Below are positions 1 through 12,000 of a DNA stretch of 64,000 nt, one piece after another. A program made the position numbers and the translations under genes. Source of the DNA: Plasmodium malariae (taxonomy: Eukaryota > Apicomplexa > Aconoidasida > Haemosporida > Plasmodiidae); contig NC_041788.1 in the NCBI RefSeq assembly GCF_900090045.1, positions 558,001 to 622,000 of the forward strand, written 5' to 3'. The notes beneath the pieces were generated by a model. It ran no database searches. It worked only from the letters and a program-made list of their open reading frames with translations, and had not been told where the DNA came from. The stretch's first letter is position 1; every line of letters begins with the position of its first letter.

Positions 1-3000
1 CCCTTTTTATAAGGTTAATAACGAAGTTTCTATGATTAAACAAGTCATAACATTTTAAACTGTTATTTTTGAACACATAATGATATAAATTTCGTGTGTA
101 ATTACCCGCATTATACAAATAAATATTCTTATAATAGCTGTATAAATCATTTTGTTCTTTATTGTCCATTATTCTATTATTTCTTCTAAATTCGTTAAAA
201 TAAAAATAATTTAAATAATTTCTTTTTTTATAACATTGCCAAATCTTACTTTTATACGAAATATTCCTATTTTGCACACTACGCAAAGTAATTAAATTTT
301 TCAACTCTTCCAAATTTGTTCTGATTAAATTTTCTTCTTCATTTTTATAGCTAAATATTAAATAAGGATAAATCTTTCTCAAATCACTTATTCTATTACT
401 AAAGTAATATTTATAAATACTAATTATATTTCGAATGCTCAACTGCTTTATATATTCTGAAGGAGAATAAATAAACTTCTTATTAATTTTTCTCACATAA
501 ATAAATAACAAACGTCTATTTCTTTTGCATTTCACTTTTCTTACAATATCTATAAGCAAACTACATATAATTAATTTATTTGCAATTGTTTCCATACAAC
601 GACCTCTATAATCTAGTAAAGCTTTTAAAGTGTACGCAATTTCATTTGTATTAAAAAATAAATTATAACTATAAAAAGGGTAAAATCTAATATTGTTTTC
701 TCCTCTAAATACTGACATATGAAATAAACAATAATCATTATTCACTGTTGATGGATTTGTGTTGTCATTCAACTTATATATAAAAGAACTATTCTCCTCA
801 TTCCTAATGGGCCTTATTGTAGTGTACTTATTATTCCAATATATATTCCCGTATGCGTTATTATACTTTAAATTTGCACCATTATGCTCTTCCCTATGTC
901 TTATATCTACATACACATCATAATTACGACATTTAATGCTATTATTATTACTAAATCCATTGTTATAATAAATCCTACCATTATTTGAGTCTTTATTATT
1001 CAAAGAAATATCTTCACGATTATTTTCTGCATAGTCCCGGTTATATATATTCTTCCATTTATTACTATTCACCTTCTCTACTTTAGTATTAAAATTGTTA
1101 AAACAATTAATATAAGAATCGGAAAACAGTTTGGCAAGAAAAATCATAAAAATGCCGTTTTTATTCAAACCATTTGTGTTCTCCCTATCATGTGTATTTA
1201 TTAACCTATTTTCAGCATCCTGAAAAATTATATATTCTATATTTTCAATAATCCGGATATATTCTTCTAATATTGGTGTAATTATAAATCTCACAGATGT
1301 TTCATAAAATTTTCTTAGAATTGAAAAATTAAAGTTATGCAAAATATGTATAACAGTAAAAAACAAAAATCGTTTTTCTCTGAATGATAAATTTCTCATT
1401 GCATGTTTTCTAAAAAATTTAATTAAATAACTGAAATTTATATTTCTACTTGTACATATAATAAAAGATAGCATAATAAACATATTAGTCCTCAAAAAAA
1501 ATAAATACTTGTTATTTTCCATACTATCGAATGCATTCCGTTTATACCCATTGTTATTTCTTCCTAACGTTTTAGGTACATCCTTTTCAACTTCACCATT
1601 TGATACATTTAAAGCATCTAAGTTTACGTATTTATGTAAATCCCCAGAAAAATGGAAGAAAATTATAAATATTTTAACACATTTTTTGCACTCATTATTA
1701 TTCAAAAAGAGATAGAAATTATTATCCTCCAAAAATAAATATTGACTAATCATATAACACACACATACATACAATATTTCAATTATACTTGTTTTATTTC
1801 TTTTAATTCTTTCTTCATAAAAATTCATATAAATGTAAGAAGGTTCATGTTTTACTAAAACGTGAACGACATTTATAACACAGAATAAATTATATATAAA
1901 TTTGTTATTAATAAAAAGAGATGAATTAATAGATTGACCTTTCCCATTGAAATAACCTTCCTTATCTTCTTCTTCACCAGATTTCTCAATAAGAATCTCT
2001 AAACCCTCTCGCAAGTATAATATGCTTTTTTTTTCCAAATTCATTTCAACGTTTTTGTAAATAAAATCATTCAACTGGGAATTATCAAGAGTGATAATTT
2101 CTTTAATTAGTTCATCATTTATACTAAAAGAATATATACTAAATACATTTAACAAAACTGCATTTGTTCTAACATTAGAAATATATCTTAATAGAATACT
2201 AGTAAGGAAATTAAAATTATTAAAAATGTATTTTCTTAATCCAGTTAAATGTTTTAAATTTAATACGGACACAAAACATGAAAACAAATTGTAGTTTTGT
2301 CTAGAATTCATAAAATACATAAAAGCATGTTCGTAATTGTTACAACACAACAAGCTTAAACTGTACTTATAAAAACTATTTATTCCAATACGGCTATTAT
2401 TATTATTCGCAATGAAATATTCTAATACACTTCTTTCCTTATATGTATTCGTATTATTATCTACATCATTTCCTATGCAACTATTAACACTTTTGCACAT
2501 ATCGTTCCTCATTTCGAACATGCCTGTGTTAATTCCATTATTGTTGGTATGGTAATTATTTCCCTTAAAACACAATTCAGCACATACATTTCGATCTCTA
2601 TCAACATTACCGTTATCGAAAATGGAGCGGTATTCATCTGCAATAGTTTCACTAATGTTACTAAACCTATTTTCATTAAATATCAAACCGCTACCATAAC
2701 TCCTTTCATGTTCCATTGTTTTCTTCGACTCGTTCAAATAATTTATAGAAAGAGTACCTCCTTTTTTTACACGCTTATGAATGCTTAATAACAAATCAAC
2801 TATATCCCTAAATTGATCATAAGTCAATTTGGCTATACTAAAAAAGTTATAAAAAATTGCCATTATTTGCTCCACATCTTTGCTATCACTTTTATCATAT
2901 GCACCTTTTTCATTAAATAGCTCTATGTACTTAACAAACCCTTGCAATAAATATGAAGAGAAGAGATAAGGAAATAGGCAGTATATTTTACTAAGACCAA

Positions 3001-6000
3001 CAATAAAATTTTTACTCAGCGGATAACATTTTTTTTTTAAGGCATATGATAAATTACATAAAATAGACTTCAAATATAATTTTAAATCACTCTTATTCAA
3101 TTTCCAAATATTTAAAAAAGTTCTGTTTATATTTACTAATTTCGAACTACTAAACCTACCATCATTTTTAAAAACATTTCTATCCACTGAAATATTATTT
3201 TTTGTATTGTTACCACTTGGATAATTTGCTTCTAATCTTTTTACACCTCTTGTTAATTCTGCATTATTTGTATTATTTTTCACAACTTTAGATTTAATGT
3301 CTTCCTTTCTCATTATATTCGTATTTTCATTCTTTCTTAAATCCTTTTCCTGCTCATCGTTTCTTATTAAATAAAATAAGATCTCTTCTGCCCTAACACA
3401 TAATTCTTTCTCTTTGCTAAATAAAAAATTAAGCAATATGTGTATACAACGATTGTATAGATATATGTGCTTCTCACATGTCACTGAATTCACTACTGGC
3501 AATAAATACTTATACAGCGGATGAGAATAATAAATTCTTACGAACATCATAAAATACATAAAAAATTCAATAACAATGTTATAATCTTCTCTTAAAAATT
3601 GCTTCCTCATAAATTGCTCCTCTGCAATTTCCTCATTTACAAATTGCTCCTTTTCTAATAAATTCTTTATATATTCCTTACTTCCATTTTCTTTTATTTC
3701 ATTTCCAGTGCTAACACCAGTATATTCTTTATATTTTTGTTTCTCTTTCTCGTCAATTAATGTCTTAACCTGATTCAACTGCATATCCTCTTTATCTTTA
3801 AAGTATAAATAAAAGTCCTGGTAATAGTTTTTATACTCATCTTTCCTATTATTATTAATATTGTAATAGTTACTACTAAATTTTATATTTTGGCTGTCAC
3901 CTAAATTTATGTTATTCATATTCATCTCAACATTTCTATTCTCCTCAGTTAAGCTGCATTTATTTTCGTTATAATTTAAATTATCGTTACCTAAATTTTC
4001 CGTTTTCGTATATTCAAAATTGTTCAATTTGTGATCATGCGCACTTCCACAAATTAAACTACTCTTATAATTCGATTGTTCTTCTCCTACAAAAGAACTA
4101 TTACTATTTACGTTATTGACATTCTTATTATTTACATAATTATAAATTATTTCCTCTTTATTTGATGTACCTTTGTTTACATTTCTATTAAAATAATTAT
4201 TATTATAAATATTCATATAGTTTATACTATCTTTATTAAGATCTGATCTATTTCTCACTTCACTATTTATATCTGTGTAAAAATGGTCATCCCATTTTAT
4301 TAAATTATCCATCATATTGTCATTTCCTTCTTTGTTATAATTTACTAAAGAGTTGTCTGCTATATTTATATTTTCCATTACAAAATTATTATTCAGCGTT
4401 TTACTAAATCTATGCATACTTCTTTCATCGTTTCCTTCTGTACACTCAGAAAACTTATTATTAAAATATAAAGAAAAATAAGAATTTAGAACTTTTCTTT
4501 TCACTCTCTGCTCATTATAATTTATAGTATCATCCATATTATAATTTTCGTAATTTTTTTTATCAATATATTCCTTAAAATGTTTAGAAATTCTATCAAT
4601 GTTACCTGATAACATATTCCTTTCTTCATTTACAGCTATACTTATGTTATAATCTTCATTATTATTATCCCCTCCAGTCAAGTGTTCCATTTTAGTTGGA
4701 AAAAAACAGTTACGATCCCTTTTTTTTATTTTTTCATATAAATTTTGTAATTCTTTACTTTTCTGCTCATTGAGATTACTGTTATACATATTAGAAACCA
4801 TGTCATTCATGCTGTCTTTACTGCTGTGTACATTAGTATAAGGATAATTTTTTCCATCTAACATATTAGCATTATTAATAATTTTTGGGCAATTATCCAA
4901 ATTAAGATTACATGCACTGAAATTCTTAAATTCATTAAGTATATCATTTGAGTTAAAGTTTAACTTCTCATCATATATGAAATTTAAATTTTCGTGTTCA
5001 TGTAAATTTATATTCATACCATTGTTTGGACACATATTTACTATATTACCATTTAGAATGTAATTGAAATAATTATTGTTATCATCCTTTTTTCCTAAAC
5101 ATTCTATAATTTGCACAATATCCTCTATTAATTTTCCTATAATGTTAAAATCAAATTTTATATACGGTTTCTGTGATAGAAAAAAACAGTATATATCTAC
5201 GTAAGTAATTTTACGATTTAGCGAAGCTTTCCTAAAGTTAGTAATACAATAATGCTTCAAGAATAAATCCTGCAAACATGTATTATTTTTTTCACAATAT
5301 TTATATGTTAACAAATCTCTTACATCGGATCTTACTATCTTTGCTACGATAACAAATGCCTTTTTTATAAAATATCTATCTTTCTGTTCTTTATTTAAAT
5401 TATAAATAAATATTTTTAATATGTTAATTAATATTTTACTCATTTTTCTTACATCCTTTTCATTCCTTTTATTTTTTTTTCTTAATGTCAGAATATCCCA
5501 TGTGTATATTTCATCCTTATTATACCAAAAACATGTTCCCTTTAATAAACGTTTATCCTTTATGGAACTGTTTTTATTTTCATTCGTCTCAGTCGAATGA
5601 TGTAGCTTCAATTTATCAGATTCACTACAACGATGCGCCGCCTTTTCATTCGTCCCAAAAAAAGCTCTTATTTTTTCTACGTCACTTTTTATTTTGTTAA
5701 CTGTTTCTTTCTTAACATATTTTAATAGCCTAAAATCTTTGTCATTAACATTGCTGTTACTAGTATATAAATTATTTACATCATCTACAAATGTGTTGTC
5801 AGCTGTCTTTATGTTATTTAAAATGTATGTATTAATTTCACCAACGTAACCGATATATAAGGATGAAATTACTAAGGAAAAACATTCTTCAATTAACAGT
5901 TGTACAATTCGGACATATTTCAATTTTGATCTTTCATAACAAGTTAATAACATATGAATGATACTGTATATATTATATTTTACCCAATATGGGTGCAAAA

Positions 6001-9000
6001 TTCTAATGACTTTTAATAATAATAATAAACCAAAAATTTTCTTCTTGATTTTTGACTCATTACATATATTACATATATGCGTACATAAATCTGAAAAAAA
6101 GCAAGATTTCAAGCATTTTTTAATTTCCACAGGTTGCACCTTTAATACAGTTTTTATAACCTTTTCCACAAATTTTAAACCTTGCACACTAATTTGTACG
6201 AAATGAGGGTGATATTCTATTAAATTACAAAATGTATAAATAAATGATGATACATCCATTTCATTATTATGATACTTCATATAAATAAAATTTTCTTTTC
6301 CCAATAGTACAAATCTATTAGATAGAATCAAAGAAATTCTCCTAATAATATGTTTAACTATTTGCCTTAATATATCCTTCCATGTATCATCATCACAATT
6401 GCTTTCACATCTGTTCTCATTTTCCCTAATAGATTCAATGCCCACATTTCCTTCATCCTTTTTATTTCGTACTATCCTTTTGAATCCTACCATTTCGTCC
6501 TTCTTTGGTCTTTTTTCATTTATTTCAATTAACAAAATTAAAAAACAGTACATTAATTTTCTTATAAATTTATTATTATTATCTCTATAAATAAAAGTAT
6601 ATTTATATAGATACTTTATGCATTGACACGTTTCGAATGAATACCTTTTATTTTCATCGCTGCATATGCTATTTATTTTTTCTCTGAAGGCAGTATCATC
6701 ATAAATAGAATTTTTATGCGCAGATTCGTTATCTTCTGCAAATATTTTGCTAGAAAATATGAAATCTTCATATTTTGAACTCTTTCCCCTTCTTAAATTA
6801 GTTCTTTTACTATATCTTTTTTTGAAAAACACATTACAACCACTTAAATTCTTCTGCGTAGATGCAGTAGCATCTGCTTCTTCTGCCTTATTAACATCAT
6901 TTAAACAACTAACACTGTTGTTGTGGTCTCTTTTCTTAAAATCATTATTCATAGAACCAACCTTAACCATATATTCGTAAAATTCTGATATACACTTTGC
7001 ATGATCAAATATGAAAATAAATATTGTAATTACTATCCTGTAACAATTAATCCTCAAATCTCTTTGAATGCAATTAAAACATAGATCACTTTTACAGAAA
7101 TATTTCATTTTCTCATTATCAATAAATCTTTTATATTTATTAAAATTAGTATTTTGTATAAAAAATGATTTCATTTTTTTATCATATAAATAATTTCTTT
7201 GATCCTTACAGTTGTAATCACTTCGATGACTATTCATATTTTCAGAATGCGTTTGAAATATGTTCTTATTCTTTTCACTTCTTTCATCTAACCTTTCAAA
7301 ACAATGTTCCTTATTATCATTCCTCCAAATATCTATCCTCATTGCACCGTTAGCATTTGGATAAATGTTCCTTGTATCTTTTCCGATAACAGCAGAACTG
7401 ACCTTAATTTTCTTACATCCTTTTTCTTTTTCATCTCTGATTTCATCAGACATCTTTCTCTTCTTCACATTTTTTAGCTTTTTAAAACTAAAAAAAAGGA
7501 ACATTTTATTTCTGTTCTTCTTCTTCCTCTTTTTCTTTTTTGTCCACCTTAATTTTGTTGCTGCATGCATCCTAATAAAAAATTTTCCCCTAAAATGGTT
7601 TGTTGAAGACTTCTTATAATAATACAAATACTTTGAATTATTACTCTTCATTGTAGTCTTCAAAATTTTATAACAATAATTTAACGTTTCTTCAAAATCT
7701 ATGTGATTTATAACGCTATCAAACTTATTGTTAAAAATATCATTCATGAGTAAATTTAACAAATTAAAATTATTCCAAGAACTGCTACAGTTCTTGTCTG
7801 ATTCAGCTTCTCCTATATTTGACATACTATTCCTATGCAAGCAGTTGTTATTTTTCTGTATTGTTTGATTGTAATTTACTTCTTCAACAATATTTGCATT
7901 ACAAATTACAGACGGTTCGTTTTCTAGGTTTTTTTCATTCTTTTTTTCCTCTTTTATAATTGCATGACCAACGTTACTTGACTTTCTTCTGACCTTTTTT
8001 CTATTTCCACTATTAATGATCTGTTCATCTATATTTTCTTTTTTTTGTTTTTTTGTTTTTTCATTGTACATATACTCATTCGTTTTAATATTTGTTACTT
8101 TTCCCTCTTCATTACGTGTACTTTCATTTTCATCTTCAAGTAATATGCCTTTTCGCTTCTTGTTATTATCAGATATATTGTAATTACTGATATTACTATT
8201 ATCAATAGAGCATGTGTTTTCTATTTTTAAATTTATCAGAGTGTTTCTCATTGAACCTTCTTCTATTATATTACTCAAGAGCTCCTTTTGTTCATTATTT
8301 CGATAAAGGCCTCTATTAATTTCCTTCAATGCTTCTCTACATACATGGACATCCTGGATACACCTTTTTTTGCTGTTTTCTTTTATTTGCCTTTTTAAAA
8401 AAAAACCTATTCTAAAGTTTGTTTTTACATTACTTTTATTGTTAATATCATAATAATAACTGTTAATTAATTCATTATTTTCGTAAAATTTGCAATATAT
8501 TCTTAAGATAGTATATAATATTTCCACAAATGCTCTATTTAAATATTTATTTACTTCTCCCTCCAATAGATATTTCCTCCTATGCATTACACCTATTTTA
8601 CACAGGAAATTATTAGATAAATTTCTATAGAAATCATTTAAATAATATTTCTGTTCATATATGCTATTAAAGTTAAATTGAAAAGAAATTTTATTTTTTA
8701 ATAACTTCATTAAATTAGTAAAAATGAACGATTTCTTTCCATTCTTGTATTTATAAAAAAAAGAAGAAGAAATATTACATTTTATATCATTGTTATTAAC
8801 AGTACACACATTCTGCTCAATTGATTTTAATGCAATTTTTATTCTATTTATATTTTTTGAATTTAAACAAACTATTAAAGACTTCATATAAATATGAAAA
8901 TGTTCATTCATAAAGTTTTTTATTGGTAACTGTAAGCACATTTCGCAAAATAACATCCTATATAATTTTGGAAAAGATAAATATAACCTTTCAAACCAGC

Positions 9001-12000
9001 TTAAAAAATGATCAATTAAAAAATTTTCCTTTATATCACACTTATAATTTATCTTATTCCCTTGTAACTGATTACACCCCTCATTATTATATTTAAGGTA
9101 ATTATTTCCACTTCTTCCAACAATAAACGACTTGTCGTTATTTCCGATATCCTCAGTAATTTTACTTCCCTTCTGAAGAGTATTCGAACGCTCACCTCTA
9201 TCCTCATTCGCATTTAAAAAAGCCTTCTCTGCATTGTTCACGTTCTGATATCCATATACACTATTATAAAGGCTTCCCATTAAATTGTTATTTTCACTCA
9301 TATTTGGACTCATTTTCGCATTCACGTTTGTATTCATATATTTCATAAGTTTAACATAGTTTAAATTATAGGGATGAAAAAATGTTTCAAGCTGAAAATT
9401 AAGTCCCTTTTCATTTTTATTATTCATTTTAAGTTCATTTGCAAATGTGACAAAGCATATAGTCTCAAGGAGAGATTTTAATAAATTAATCACTTGAATG
9501 CACTTACTATCTTTCAAAATTATGTCAAAACAAATATCACATATCATTTTTAGCTCGTTTATAAAATGAACGTAATAATTAGAGTAATATTTTATCACTG
9601 TCAAAATAAAGTACATAAGTTTTATGGTTAACTCGTTATATGACAAATAACTATTAAATGTATTGTTCATTGAATACGAATTATACCCCATAATATGGTG
9701 ATCTGTTCTAATATAATCATTAGACGTTAAATTTCTTTTCTTTTTTGCTATCTTTCTTCTTAACTTTTTTGCACTCATCATATCAAACATTGTCATATTG
9801 TTCGTAACAGGCATTTTTAATATATTTTTATCCTTCTTTCTATTCTTCAGCAAATTAAATCTGCATAGTGAACGAGTACAACTCTCATTTTCATCTGATA
9901 AATAGTAATTTAAAATTTTTCTATTAAATTGTGCGTAATGTATATACTTGTTAATTTTTTTCTTTTCGCCATTTATGTTTAAAAATTTACCATCATAAAT
10001 AAATAAAAAATTTGTAGGATTTATTATATCACGTTTTCCTAAGTCACAAAATATATAATCAGTATTTCTCTTTTTTTTTACCTCATTTGAATAATCTAAT
10101 TCTAAATTATTAGTTTGACTTTGATCCGCATGCTCAAAATTTACTTCATGATGATATCTAAATCCTTTAAACAAGTTTATATTGTTCAATAAGACGTCAT
10201 TTTTATAATTCGATTCAAGATTGCTCATATGACCTACTTCATTTTCATATTCTTCTAAAATGTGCGAATCAAAATAATCTATCGGTATCCCAGATTTATA
10301 TATTCGCTCATGTCTTCTTCTCCTTTTTCTTTTTTCCTTCTTTATATTACATACATAATACTGTTTGTTGAAAGGTATACAATTATCCAATTTTGTGTTT
10401 TTCGGAAAAGACATTAATATTTTTCCTTGAACATTCTTATTCCAAATATTTCTTTTTGTTTTACGTTCTTTATTATTCACTAACCCCTCAAACGCATATA
10501 TACCTCCTTGCCTCATTAAGTTGAATTCATTTTTTGCACTAATGCCATTGTAAATATAAGAACACCGACCATCTAATAGCCTCTTATCCTCTCTAGTTTT
10601 GTAATATTTACCACTATTCAAATTGTATGTTCTATATGCACCTTTATCCTTACAAGAAGCTGATTCGTGAATATATGTTGTGCTTGATTCTGAATTATCA
10701 GTATCGCAGACGTTAATTAAACATTCGTACGGCGAACACAACTTATACATCATTTTGTAATAATATATGTCCCTTAACAATTTACTTCTCATATTTTTAT
10801 TAAAATAAAGTAATGGTTTGAAATTATTTTTAATTTTTAGAAACTTCTTCATCTTCATAATTAAATAATTCAAACAAACTTTGCAAAATAATAAACTTGT
10901 ACTGCTCAACGCACCAAGTATTTGAAAAATATAAAATATTTGCGGATATTGAAAAAGTAATTTAAATAAAATATCAATAGAATAATTCATAAAATCATGG
11001 AAATTATTCCGACTTAAACAACTTAGAATGTTGGCACACATGTATAATAATTTTTTTTCTTCACTTTTTATATAATTCACACAATGGAAAACTTTTGTTT
11101 TGTCTTCTTTTAAAAAATTATTAACATTCATATTAATGTGCGAATATTTACTACCACTGCCGCAAAATTTTAGATCAGCAGAATCACACGCTTTCCTTAT
11201 TTTCATTATCTTTATTTTCATACATCTTTTTACACTTTCTCTTTTAATTTTTAAATTTACCACACTAACAAACGAAAAACAAGAATTAAATAAAATGGAG
11301 CATATGAGCATGCGGTAGAATATTTTATATATTATTTTTAGCCATTCATCATTCAGTTCATAACAAAGAGCGGACTCATTTTCCAAATATGAAAAATTAG
11401 TATACTGTATATCGTACATGTCTTCAAAGGTATCATCTTCATTTACAATTTTTTTCTCCTTATTTACTGACCACTTTTCGCTTAAATCATTTTCATTATT
11501 CTTAATATTTTCACATCTATCATCTTCAATCAATTTAGGGTCGCAATTACTCATACCATAAAAATTAAGATTTTGTTCTGTACTTAAATTATTCCAATTA
11601 TTATTTTCATATACATAATTATTGTTCCCTGCATTTTCGAATTTATCATTAATAGTTTCATATTGATTATTTGTAATAATAGAATTACCATTATTACAAT
11701 TATTACTATCATAATTAGAACAAATGCCCTTTTCTGGAATATAACTGGAAATAATAATGTTCAACTTCTTTTCATTTTCATTATTATAAGCATTCATATA
11801 GTTAGATAAATCATTCTCAATTGCATAGCTACTAGTATAACTGTTTTTAATGGCACATGTATTTTCACTTTTCCGGTTCATATGGTTAAATTTATTTTCT
11901 TTACTCCTAACTAAGCAATTGTAACTATTAAAAAGAAAATCATCATTCTTGGATAAAAAATTTAAAGGTATATATTCATTGCTATCTGTGTTATAGTTAA